DNA from: Pseudomonas sp. Irchel s3f7
GTDB lineage: Bacteria; Pseudomonadota; Gammaproteobacteria; Pseudomonadales; Pseudomonadaceae
Direction: 5' to 3'
DNA: 64,000 nucleotides
Assembly (NCBI RefSeq): GCF_900187615.1
Contig: NZ_FYDO01000006.1
Location: 124,001-188,000, forward strand
Shown here: positions 50,198 through 58,191 of the stretch, piece after piece
Layout: each line of letters starts with the position of its first letter
How positions within the stretch are numbered: the stretch's first letter is position 1
Program-made: the position numbers and the translations under genes
The notes under the pieces: generated by a model
What the model was told of the DNA's origin: nothing
What the model saw: the letters and a program-made list of their open reading frames with translations, nothing else
Databases searched by the model: none

Positions 50198-51010
50198 ATG
50201 TGGTCCCTGAGCGCCTGGCGTCGCCAGCGCATCCTGGCCAGGCACCCGATTGCCAATGACGTATGGCAGCGGGTGCGTCAGCACCTGAGGTTTCTCGACG
50301 GCATCAGCGCCGCCGAAGACCAATGGTTACGCGAAGCATGCGTGCTGTTTCTGGAAGACAAACACTTGACCGCCCTGCCCGGCGTGGAACTGCATCAGGA
50401 ACAGCGCCTGCTGCTCGCCGCCCAGGCGCAATGGCCTCTGCTGAACCTTGGCGACTTGAACTGGTATCAGGGTTTCCACGAAATCATCCTGTACCCGGAC
50501 GACTTCCTCAGCCCCCAGCGCCACCGCGACGCCAGCGGCGTCGAGCACGAATGGGACGGCGAGCACAGCGGTGAAGCCTGGCAGCAGGGCCCGGTGATCC
50601 TGGCATGGCCCGGCGTAATGGCCAGCGGTGGTTGGGAAGGTTACAACCTGGTGATCCACGAACTGGCGCACAAACTCGACATGCTCAACGGCGACGCCAA
50701 TGGTCTGCCACCGCTGCACGCCGACATGCGTGTCAGTGACTGGGCCGAAATCATGCAGGCGGCCTACGATGACCTCGACCGCCAACTGGATCGCAATCCG
50801 GACGCCGAGACCGCCATCGATCCTTACGCCGCGGAAAATCCGGCCGAGTTCTTTGCCGTGACCAGCGAATACTTCTTCAGTGCCCCGGACTTGCTGCATG
50901 AGGCTTATCCACAGGTCTATGAGCAGTTGAAGCTTTTCTACCGCCAGGACCCGCTCGGTAGATTGAAGCAACTTCAGTCGCATGATCCGGTCTATCAGGC
51001 ACACGACTAA
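50198..51010 (+). CDS. mtfA: Zinc-dependent peptidase MtfA
   Basis: A 270-residue soluble metallopeptidase of the MtfA family. The zinc-binding HELAH motif gives H154, E155 and H158; FFAVTSEYFF (about residues 222-231) carries the third ligand, Glu. E. coli MtfA interacts with the repressor Mlc and so influences sugar uptake; in Pseudomonas the target is unknown. It is coupled to the DedA gene upstream and followed by ppa. Confidence 0.9.
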   Translation: MWSLSAWRRQRILARHPIANDVWQRVRQHLRFLDGISAAEDQWLREACVLFLEDKHLTALPGVELHQEQRLLLAAQAQWPLLNLGDLNWYQGFHEIILYPDDFLSPQRHRDASGVEHEWDGEHSGEAWQQGPVILAWPGVMASGGWEGYNLVIHELAHKLDMLNGDANGLPPLHADMRVSDWAEIMQAAYDDLDRQLDRNPDAETAIDPYAAENPAEFFAVTSEYFFSAPDLLHEAYPQVYEQLKLFYRQDPLGRLKQLQSHDPVYQAHD

Positions 51011-51123
51011 GGTCTACACGACCTCTGGTACGTGGCGTCGCCGTAGGAATATGCCTATAATCGCCGCCACTTTTTGGTCAATCCGGCCAAGTGTTTTTGG
51101 TCAACTAACGGGGGCAACGCCCA

Positions 51124-51651
51124 ATGAGCTACAGCAAGATTCCGGCTGGCAAAGACCTGCCGAACGACATCTACGTCGCGATCGAGATCCCGGCCAACCA
51201 CGCGCCGATCAAGTACGAAATCGACAAAGACAGCGATTGCCTGTTCGTTGACCGTTTCATGGCCACCCCAATGTTCTACCCGGCCAACTACGGTTACATC
51301 CCGAACACCCTGGCTGACGACGGTGACCCCCTCGACGTGCTGGTCGTAACCCCTTACCCGGTTGCTCCAGGTTCGGTGATCCGCGCCCGTCCGGTCGGCA
51401 TCCTGAACATGACCGACGACGGCGGCGGCGATGCCAAAGTTATCGCTGTTCCACACGACAAGCTGTCCCAGCTGTACGTCGACGTGAAGGAATACACCGA
51501 CCTGCCACCCCTGCTGATCCAGCAGATCGAGCACTTCTTCGCGAACTACAAAGATCTCGAAAAAGGCAAATGGGTGAAAATCGAAGGCTGGGCCGGCGCA
51601 GATGCCGCCCGCGACGCGATCACCAAGTCGGTTGCAGCCTACAAAGGCTAA
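51124..51651 (+). CDS. ppa: Inorganic pyrophosphatase Ppa
   Basis: A 175-residue family I soluble pyrophosphatase. The signature [10 protein letters not shown] (about residues 65-74) supplies metal-binding aspartates; [14 protein letters not shown] and [13 protein letters not shown] are also typical. It hydrolyses PPi to drive biosynthesis. A -10-like TATAAT is at 51056-51061. A strong terminator follows at 51688. Confidence 0.97.
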   Translation: MSYSKIPAGKDLPNDIYVAIEIPANHAPIKYEIDKDSDCLFVDRFMATPMFYPANYGYIPNTLADDGDPLDVLVVTPYPVAPGSVIRARPVGILNMTDDGGGDAKVIAVPHDKLSQLYVDVKEYTDLPPLLIQQIEHFFANYKDLEKGKWVKIEGWAGADAARDAITKSVAAYKG

Positions 51652-51687
51652 GAGCAGCTGACGCTATTAGCGTCCAGCGGCAAGAAA

Positions 51688-51712
51688 AACCCCGGGTGAT
51701 CCGGGGTTTTTT
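51688..51712 (+). terminator. Intrinsic terminator of ppa
   Basis: AACCCCGG pairs with CCGGGGTT around GTGAT, followed by a run of T to 51712. Textbook form, 36 bases after the stop. Confidence 0.93.
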
Positions 51713-51879
51713 GTGGGTGCTGGAAAAGCACTTTAAACACTTCGTGTAACGACAAATCGAGAAGGTTTGTTTTTGTTTAAATTTCCTCAAAGACGTCTTA
51801 CATCCGGTCGTAAATTTCCCTCGAATTTTGAACGAGTCGTTTATTCAAACCCCCACCCGCCGCCAGTAGACTCGTGTTT

Positions 51880-52626
51880 ATGAAAAAGAACACTAGCGGC
51901 CCTCGCTTTAAAGCGCTGCTCAAGGCAGCGAACATCACCACCACGGGATTTGCCGAATTCCTGGATACCGCACCGCAACGAGTCCATAACTGGTACTTTC
52001 GCGGCGTGCCTGCCCACTACATGGAAGAAGTCGCCAGAAAACTGTCCGTCAACAGCGAATGGCTGAGAACCGGTGAAGGCCCGAAAGACGCCAAACACCT
52101 GCGCCTGCTCGACGAGTCAGGTAACACCTTCGACGCCCAGGCCATCCGCGGCGTCTACACGGTGCTCGAACCCGTCGATGTCGAACTGCGCTTCTTCAAG
52201 GAAGTGGTAACGGCGCCTGGCTCCGGCAAAACCCACGTTGTCGAAGATAGCGAAAACCTGATTCGCCTGCCCCGCAGCCATCTCGACTCGCTGGAAATCA
52301 ATCACGCCGACGCCATCTGTGCCCTCATGAGCGGCAACAGCATGGCCGAGAGAATCGAAGACGGTTCAACCCTGGCGATCGACCGCGGGCTGACCAAGAT
52401 CATCGATGGTGAAATCTACGCCATCGAACATGACGGCATGCTGCGCATCAAATACCTGCACCGACTGCCGGGTAATTCGCTGCGCTTACGCAGCCACAAC
52501 CGTGACGAATACCCGGATGAAATCTTCAGGGCGGCACAAATCGAAGAACAAAACATCAGAGTATTGGGATGGGTGTTCTGGTGGTCCACCTTGAACAAAC
52601 GCCGGCCACCGGTACCGTTTCTCTAA
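51880..52626 (+). CDS. XRE/S24 phage-type repressor-like regulator
   Basis: A 248-residue protein with an N-terminal helix-turn-helix (about residues 15-58, FAEFLDTAPQRVHNWYFRG) and a C-terminal S24 LexA-like domain with the Ser-Lys dyad: S154 in SGNSMAERI and K191 in LRIKYLHRL. I find no Ala-Gly or Cys-Gly bond in the linker, so RecA-stimulated self-cleavage of the LexA type may not occur. No phage genes accompany it. The ATG at 51880 lacks a strong Shine-Dalgarno. It could be a domesticated prophage repressor or a host regulator; target unknown. Confidence 0.85.
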   Translation: MKKNTSGPRFKALLKAANITTTGFAEFLDTAPQRVHNWYFRGVPAHYMEEVARKLSVNSEWLRTGEGPKDAKHLRLLDESGNTFDAQAIRGVYTVLEPVDVELRFFKEVVTAPGSGKTHVVEDSENLIRLPRSHLDSLEINHADAICALMSGNSMAERIEDGSTLAIDRGLTKIIDGEIYAIEHDGMLRIKYLHRLPGNSLRLRSHNRDEYPDEIFRAAQIEEQNIRVLGWVFWWSTLNKRRPPVPFL

Positions 52627-52877
52627 GCCGACAGAACACAGCCCTCGGCCATCAGCCCAAATGGCCGAACGGCTCTGAATGGCACTTCCTGCTGGGAATT
52701 TTCGCCAAACTTGCGTATGCTCCGCCCCACATTTGCGCATCGACCCGCCTCGCGGTTCAGATCGCCCCGGCCCGGCAGATGATTTTCTCGCCAGGTCCCA
52801 CAGCCGGACGCAAGATCCGGGTGTACGTTTTGAAGGCTGGCGCGGTTTACCAAAAATGATCCAAGCCAGTCCCCGAG
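52627..52877 (+). other. Gene-free stretch before a terminator; possible small RNA
   Basis: No convincing protein-coding frame is seen between the S24 gene and the terminator at 52878. The stretch is GC-rich like the core genome and ends in a clean intrinsic terminator about 250 bases after the stop codon, farther than expected for a simple 3' end. It may be a long 3' UTR or an independent small RNA; no known RNA family was recognised. Confidence 0.3.
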
Positions 52878-52901
52878 AAGCCGGCCACAAGCCGGCTTTT
52901 T
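52878..52901 (+). terminator. Intrinsic terminator at the end of core-like sequence
   Basis: AAGCCGGC and GCCGGCTT pair perfectly around CACAA and are followed by a T-run. It ends either the S24 gene transcript or a small RNA. Confidence 0.9.
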
Positions 52902-53020
52902 AATTGTCCGAAATAAACCTATTCCATCCAAGAATCCTGCCGATAGCCTAGCTATCACGGGCATTTCAGGTGTTCCCCTGTCCGATGGTGTTCAACGCCA
53001 TTTGACCTCATCCGACGATG

Positions 53021-53044
53021 AAGTGGGGGGACAAGTGGGGGGAC
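53021..53044. repeat. Perfect tandem repeat, 2 x 12 bp, at the island edge
   Basis: AAGTGGGGGGAC occurs twice head to tail (53021-53032 and 53033-53044), followed by AAAAAGG. Similar G-rich direct repeats lie just upstream of tyrosine integrase genes in other proteobacterial islands, as I recall, which suggests an old attachment or integrase control region. Confidence 0.6.
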
Positions 53045-53068
53045 AAAAAGGACGACAGGGAAAATTAA

Positions 53069-53092
53069 ATGGGTAAGCTGCATTGCTTATAA
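53069..53092 (+). pseudogene. Possible integrase start remnant (four codons)
   Basis: ATG-GGT-AAG-CTG after a GACAGGG leader resembles the MGKLT beginning of many Pseudomonas tyrosine integrases, but a stop follows after seven codons (MGKLHCL). The likeness is short and from memory; together with the G-rich tandem repeat it suggests that an integrase gene was lost at this junction. Confidence 0.25.
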
Positions 53093-53190
53093 AACTGCCT
53101 CAGGCTTCGATCTCTGGGCGCATTTTTTATCTTGCCTTCGGAGTGAGACGCGACGTTTTCTCTAAAAAAGACAATCACTTGCTTTACTGG

Positions 53191-53217
53191 TATAAGAATT
53201 GGACAGACGTATTGTCC
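53191..53217 (+). promoter_or_regulatory. Possible promoter and palindrome before the LAL regulator
   Basis: TGGTATAAG looks like an extended -10 box (TATAAG at 53191-53196). Just downstream GGACA (53201-53205) and TGTCC (53213-53217) form an inverted repeat with a 7-bp spacer, 16 bases before the start codon, where a bound protein would block transcription. Confidence 0.35.
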
Positions 53218-53233
53218 CTAGTGCGACCAGCTT

Positions 53234-55900
53234 ATGAATCACTTGCCGTTTCAGCTGAGCTCTTCAAATGCATGGATGTGGGTGGGTAAATTAGCTCCGC
53301 CGCAGACATTACTCGAGTCTGTTCCTCGTACGGCTCTACTAGAAGCTCTGCGTGCGCATGCCCATGTGCCATTGACGCTGCTGATATCCCCACCAGGTTT
53401 CGGTAAGACTACTTTGCTGATGCAATGGCGCGAATCGCTGCTAAGGCAACCAAGCGCAGCTACAGTAGCTTGGTTGTCACTGGATGAGGCTGATGGTGAA
53501 GCTAACCGTTTTCTGGCCTATTTGATAATGGCCTTGGAAACAGCCGGGCTTGAACTGAAGAGCCTGAGCACGCTCGCGGCAAATCAGACGCTGGACATAT
53601 ACCCGCAAAAAACCATTTCCTCTTTGCTACAAGAGCTAGCAGGTGATGGACGATGTACGGTCCTGATAATCGATGACTATCATCTGGTAGCTGGAGGGCC
53701 GGTTGACGAGGTTTTGCAAACCCTCCTAGAAAGAGGCAGCCAGTGGTTACACCTGGTGATCGCCAGCCGCAGTCGACCGGACTGGTCACTTGCAAAGCTG
53801 AAGGCTCGGGGGTTAGTTCATGAAATCTCTACGGGGGAGTTAGTACTGTCATTGGACGAATCCCAAAACCTGTTAGGGGGCGGGGGCGTTCAATTGGCGG
53901 ATATGGCCCGAGTGCATGAAAAAACTGAGGGCTGGGCGGTCGCGGTGCAATTAGCCAAACTCTGGCTAATGGGAGGGTCGGGCTCGCTGTATGGGTTGCA
54001 ATCCTTTTCAGGAAGCGTGGGCGACGTAGCGGAATACCTAGCCGAGCAGATTTTCAAAGAATTATCCGAAGAGTGCCGTGAGTTTCTCATCGAGACGTCA
54101 CCGCTGGAGCGTTTTAATGCCGATCTGGCCAACACTGTACGCGGTCGTAGCGACAGTGCGGCATTACTCGCCCAACTCGTGCATGTAGAGGCCCTGCTAA
54201 TCCCTCTGGATGCCCAGCGACACTGGTTCCGCTACCACGCCTTGCTAACAGAGTTTCTGAGACCACGCCTAGAGGCCGATCTGGCCGCGCGCATTCACCG
54301 CGCAGCAGCACTTTGGCTGGCCGAACGAACCGACTGGGTGCTAGCCGTCTCCCATGCCATGAATGCCCAAGACATCCCACTTGCCGTCAAACTGATTGTT
54401 GATGCTGGTGGATGGGAGTTGGTCCTGCGTAAAGGTATTCGTTATACCCAAAGTCTGCTCAAGCAATTTGATGCCCCGACTCGGCGAAGTGAACCTGATC
54501 TGTTGTTAGTTGAGGCCTACCTTCACGCCAAATTGGGCGACTTTGAATTGTCTGCGCAGTTGCTGAGTCTGGCGCAGGTGGCAGTTTGCGGTGACCCACG
54601 CTTGGAACGGGATTTCACTGTTATTCGAGCGCTCTCACAAGCGTACTTTGATCAGTTTGAAAACATCAATGGAGAGATAACTCAGATTATTGATCAAGGA
54701 CCAGGTCACGCTCATGAAGTATTGGGAATGGCTACGTTGCAATGTGTAAGCGCCCTCGCCGCGCTGGCCCATGGACGTCTGAATGATGCACTCGACTCCT
54801 CCCGCAAGGCGCGAGTTCGGATGCGGCTTGTGACAAGTCACCTTGGTGAAAACTTTTGTCTGATTCACGAGGCACAAGCCTTGGCTTTAGGCGGAAAAAT
54901 TGTCAATTCACGAGCGGTTGTCGATGAAGCGCTGGCCATGGCAGAGGAAAATTTCGGCAGTGAGAGCTCATTGAAAGCCGTCGTTGGATGCTTCAAGGCT
55001 CAGCATTTGTATTGGCAGGGTTCATGGGTTGAAGCTCAGCCATGGATACAGGAGGGCTGGGATTCGTTGGAACATACTGACGGTTGGCTCGACGTTTTTG
55101 CTGCTACTGCCGAGGTTTCGTGGCGCACCCTCATGCGTACTCACGGCTTGCAACCAGCGCTGTCGTTATTGGAAAAAGTTGAACAGCTTGCGAAGGAACG
55201 ACACCTATTCAGACTCTCCCGGTTGGTTGTTCTTTGGCGGGTAGACCTACTCACTCAGTGCGGCCTTGTGACCCAGGCTCGTCAACAAGCGCTGGCGATT
55301 GGGCTGGATTGCCAGTCGGATACACAAGACTGGCGTTGCCGCGAAGCTGCTGCGTTGGCATTCGCTAGACTGCAATTGGCAGTTGGCGCATCGGCGTCAG
55401 CATGCGCACGCTTGAAGCAAGACGCTGAAGCTTTGATGAACATGGGGTTGCTTTTGCCTGTTTGGCGTATCCATCTGATGGAACTACTCGCAGGGCATAA
55501 ATCCCAAGGAGAGTTCAGCACAGAGGACGTAAAGCACGTTTTGAGGCCAATCCTGCAAAACGATTTGACTGGACTGCTTCTTGAGATCGGTCCCGGATTA
55601 CTGCCGGTATTAGAACAAATACCAGAGCCGTTTCCGGGTATGGCAATGGTTATGACACGCTTGCGTGGTTGGCGAGCTCATCCAGTGCGCGCACGGGCGC
55701 AATTCAGTGGCAAGGAGCTGCACGTACTAGAACTTTTGGCTGACGGCCAATCGAACAAAGCCATCGCCATGGCATTAGGTGTCTCTGAAAACACTGTAAA
55801 ATTCCACCTCAAGCAGATCTTTCGCAAGCTCTCGGTAGAGAGCCGCTCTGCCGCCATCAGCGCAGCGTTACGCGATGGTCTACTGGATCTTCGCCAGTAA
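53234..55900 (+). CDS. MalT-like LuxR-family ATP-dependent activator (LAL)
   Basis: An 888-residue regulator of the LAL/MalT class. Walker A SPPGFGKTT is at residues 52-60 and a Walker B-like VLIIDDYH follows near 140. A long TPR-like helical middle is the expected inducer-sensing part, and a LuxR-type HTH occupies about 823-880 (FSGKELHVLELLADGQSNKA, then NTVKFHLKQIFRKL). Family members bind ATP and a small inducer, oligomerise and activate neighbouring catabolic operons. It lies directly before hyuA, whose upstream region has three GGGTAG/CTACCC boxes. The start is unsure: 53276 (M15) is an alternative and neither has a strong ribosome-binding site. Base composition is lower in GC than in the core genes. 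Confidence 0.9.
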   Translation: MNHLPFQLSSSNAWMWVGKLAPPQTLLESVPRTALLEALRAHAHVPLTLLISPPGFGKTTLLMQWRESLLRQPSAATVAWLSLDEADGEANRFLAYLIMALETAGLELKSLSTLAANQTLDIYPQKTISSLLQELAGDGRCTVLIIDDYHLVAGGPVDEVLQTLLERGSQWLHLVIASRSRPDWSLAKLKARGLVHEISTGELVLSLDESQNLLGGGGVQLADMARVHEKTEGWAVAVQLAKLWLMGGSGSLYGLQSFSGSVGDVAEYLAEQIFKELSEECREFLIETSPLERFNADLANTVRGRSDSAALLAQLVHVEALLIPLDAQRHWFRYHALLTEFLRPRLEADLAARIHRAAALWLAERTDWVLAVSHAMNAQDIPLAVKLIVDAGGWELVLRKGIRYTQSLLKQFDAPTRRSEPDLLLVEAYLHAKLGDFELSAQLLSLAQVAVCGDPRLERDFTVIRALSQAYFDQFENINGEITQIIDQGPGHAHEVLGMATLQCVSALAALAHGRLNDALDSSRKARVRMRLVTSHLGENFCLIHEAQALALGGKIVNSRAVVDEALAMAEENFGSESSLKAVVGCFKAQHLYWQGSWVEAQPWIQEGWDSLEHTDGWLDVFAATAEVSWRTLMRTHGLQPALSLLEKVEQLAKERHLFRLSRLVVLWRVDLLTQCGLVTQARQQALAIGLDCQSDTQDWRCREAAALAFARLQLAVGASASACARLKQDAEALMNMGLLLPVWRIHLMELLAGHKSQGEFSTEDVKHVLRPILQNDLTGLLLEIGPGLLPVLEQIPEPFPGMAMVMTRLRGWRAHPVRARAQFSGKELHVLELLADGQSNKAIAMALGVSENTVKFHLKQIFRKLSVESRSAAISAALRDGLLDLRQ

Positions 55901-55910
55901 AACCACCCTT

Positions 55911-55956
55911 CTACCCATCCGGGTAGTTGACTCTGCAGCGCCCTCCGAAACTACCC
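55911..55956 (+). promoter_or_regulatory. Candidate LAL-regulator boxes upstream of hyuA
   Basis: CTACCC (55911-55916), GGGTAGT (55921-55927) and ACTACCC (55950-55956) are three copies of one motif, two of them a perfect 7-bp inverted pair with 22 bp between. They end 10 bp before the -35 box at 55967, where MalT-type activators bind. Recognition by the LAL protein is inferred. Confidence 0.55.
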
Positions 55957-55966
55957 TTCGAACTCA

Positions 55967-55995
55967 TTGAAGCCCCCCTGCGTGGGCAATATAAC
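55967..55995 (+). promoter_or_regulatory. Sigma-70 promoter of the hyuA cluster
   Basis: TTGAAG (55967-55972) and TATAAC (55990-55995) are spaced by exactly 17 bp. Transcription would begin near 56002, which rules out the open-frame start at 55927 and leaves a leader of about 90 bases. Confidence 0.65.
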
Positions 55996-56061
55996 TTTCC
56001 TTGCCAGCAACCATCGCATCTCCGGACCGTGACACGGCCAATGAAGCGATGTCCCGTTGCG

Positions 56062-56072
56062 AATAAAAATAA
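56062..56072 (+). promoter_or_regulatory. A-rich Hfq/Crc-like motif in the hyuA leader
   Basis: AATAAAAATAA fits AANAANAANAA, the Hfq-Crc target of Pseudomonas catabolite repression, and lies 7 bases before the AGGA ribosome-binding site of hyuA. It predicts translational repression when preferred carbon sources are present. Confidence 0.45.
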
Positions 56073-56091
56073 TCTTGCGAGGAAACGTGCT

Positions 56092-58191
56092 GTGGATATC
56101 AACGGCAAGACCGTACGGGTAGCTACCGACATCGGTGGTACTTTCACTGACCTGGTTTACTTCGAGTCCGATCCGGTCACCGGAAAACAAACCATTCGAA
56201 CTGCGAAGTCCGACACCACACCGCCGAATTTCGAGCAAGGCATTCTCAACGTCCTGCGAAAGGCCGAGGTGCGACTTGAAGATGTCGACTTTCTCGCCCA
56301 CGGCACGACAGTAGTCATCAATGCTCTGACGGAGCGTCGGGGCGTCCGTACCGGACTCATTACTACGACAGGCTTTCGCGACATTCTTGAAATCGCCCGA
56401 GCCAATCGTCCAGACTATTTCAATCTGCAATGGGTTAAACCAACCCCCTTTGTCTCACGGCATTTGCGTCGAGAGGTCGGGGGGCGGATCCATATGGATG
56501 GCCAGGAGCGTGAGCCTCTTAATCTGACTGGCGTTGAACAAATCATCGACGATTTCCGCCGCGAGGGCATCGAGGCGATAGCAATTTGTCTATTAAACTC
56601 CTACGCAAATCCGGTTCACGAGTTAGCGGTTCTGGCTGAGGTTCGCCGGCTGTGGCCGGAGGTATCGGTGGTGGCCTCGCATCAGATCACTCGCGAATGG
56701 CGAGAGTATGAACGCACCAGTACTAGCGTGTTGTCGGCTTATGTTCAGCCTATCGCGGCTCGATATCTTTCTAATCTGGAAACGGCCTTGCGCGCCGGAG
56801 GCTACAAAGCCCCCTTGTATGTAATGCAGTCGAACTGTGGTGTCGATAGCGTTGCTCACGCAAGAGAAATACCTATCACGATGGTGGAGTCGGGACCTGC
56901 GAGTGGTTTTTGGGCCGCGGCTGAGCTGGGAAGGCTAATCGACGAACCGAATCTTTTAGGGTTAGACATCGGCGGCACCACGGCTAAGTGTTCGCTAATT
57001 CAAAACGGCCAAGTGTCTATCAAGACAGACTACTGGATCGAACGAGACCAGATCAGTGCGGGTTACCCGATCATGGTTCCCGTAGTGGACCTAGTGGAAA
57101 TTGGCAACGGTGGTGGCTCCATTGCCTGGGTCGATGAGTTTGACAAGCTGCATGTCGGCCCGCAGTCAGCAGGCGCTCTTCCTGGCCCGGCTGCTTACGG
57201 CAATGGCGGCAATCACGTAACCACAACTGACGCGAACCTGGCTCTTGGCAGAATCAACAAGGATTACTTCTGCGGCGGGGCAATGAACGCCGACATGGCT
57301 GCCGTAGAACGTACGCTGGGCGAACTGAGCGTGCGTATGGATTTGCCGAGCGAAGAAATTGCTCGCGGTATTGTGCGAATTGCCAATGACAACATGGTTA
57401 ACGCACTGAAATTGGTTTCTCTGAGCCGAGGCCATGATCCGCGGGACTTTACTCTGATCGCCTTTGGTGGCGGTGGTGCAATGCATGCTGTGGCACTGGG
57501 GCAGGAACTGGGGGTGAAAAAAGTCATCATCCCGCGCGGAGCTTCGGTATTTTCCGCATGGGGCATGACGATGTCGGACTTGCGCCGCGACTTGTTCGTC
57601 AATCGTTTTATCGAAACCTATCGCGAGGGCGCTGTTCAGGAAGCCCAAGGGTTCCTCGACGATCTAGTAGCCTCCGCCCGCGATCAGTTTACTGCTGAGG
57701 ACATAGATGCGGAGAAGGTAGAACTGACAGTTTACTGCAAGCTGCGTTACCAGAATCAGGAACACTCGGTAGAAGTGCCATTACAACTCAACGAGCGAAT
57801 CGCTGAGCATTGGGCACAGATTGCGACGCGCTTCCACGCAATGTATGAGCAGAAGTACACATATCGTCTTGATGCCCCTCTGGAAATCGTTGGCTTTCAC
57901 CTAATGGCGGTTGCCCAGATCGGCAAACTTGATCTTGAAGATCTGCCGGTAACCGGCGCCACATTAGAAGCGGCCTTAAAGGGACATCGTCTAGTCGACT
58001 ATGCCTTAGAAGGTATTCACCAAGCGGCGATCTACGACTACGCGCAGCTCGAGCCCAATATGACGTTTAAAGGCCCGGCCATCATCGAGGACTCCGGGAC
58101 GACGATAGTCGTGCATCCAAGCAATGTGGTGCAGGTGGATCGCCTAGGTAACCTTCATATTACCCAACTGTCGATTGGCGGAGCGCAGTGA
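56092..58191 (+). CDS. Hydantoinase/oxoprolinase family subunit A (HyuA-like)
   Basis: A 699-residue protein of the ASKHA-fold hydantoinase A/oxoprolinase family. The ATP-binding phosphate loops are visible as ATDIGGTFTD (about residues 11-20) and LGLDIGGTTAKCS (near 290), with FGGGGAMHA near 465. Family members, with their B subunit, use ATP to open cyclic amides (5-oxoproline, N-methylhydantoin and others) or to carboxylate ketones. GTG at 56092 is chosen: AGGA lies 8 bases before it and the conserved domain starts there; ATG at 56041 (17 residues longer) is the alternative. The hyuB start overlaps the stop, so an A-B complex is expected. Substrate not decided by sequence. Confidence 0.88.
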   Translation: MDINGKTVRVATDIGGTFTDLVYFESDPVTGKQTIRTAKSDTTPPNFEQGILNVLRKAEVRLEDVDFLAHGTTVVINALTERRGVRTGLITTTGFRDILEIARANRPDYFNLQWVKPTPFVSRHLRREVGGRIHMDGQEREPLNLTGVEQIIDDFRREGIEAIAICLLNSYANPVHELAVLAEVRRLWPEVSVVASHQITREWREYERTSTSVLSAYVQPIAARYLSNLETALRAGGYKAPLYVMQSNCGVDSVAHAREIPITMVESGPASGFWAAAELGRLIDEPNLLGLDIGGTTAKCSLIQNGQVSIKTDYWIERDQISAGYPIMVPVVDLVEIGNGGGSIAWVDEFDKLHVGPQSAGALPGPAAYGNGGNHVTTTDANLALGRINKDYFCGGAMNADMAAVERTLGELSVRMDLPSEEIARGIVRIANDNMVNALKLVSLSRGHDPRDFTLIAFGGGGAMHAVALGQELGVKKVIIPRGASVFSAWGMTMSDLRRDLFVNRFIETYREGAVQEAQGFLDDLVASARDQFTAEDIDAEKVELTVYCKLRYQNQEHSVEVPLQLNERIAEHWAQIATRFHAMYEQKYTYRLDAPLEIVGFHLMAVAQIGKLDLEDLPVTGATLEAALKGHRLVDYALEGIHQAAIYDYAQLEPNMTFKGPAIIEDSGTTIVVHPSNVVQVDRLGNLHITQLSIGGAQ

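Noticed and set aside
53083..53289. A 68-codon frame at the start of the island
   Set aside because: It overlaps the LAL gene in another frame and shows no family resemblance or ribosome-binding site.
55927..56091. An upstream extension of HyuA by 55 residues
   Set aside because: It would start before the likely transcription start near 56002 and within the CTACCC box region; the conserved domain begins at the GTG at 56092.
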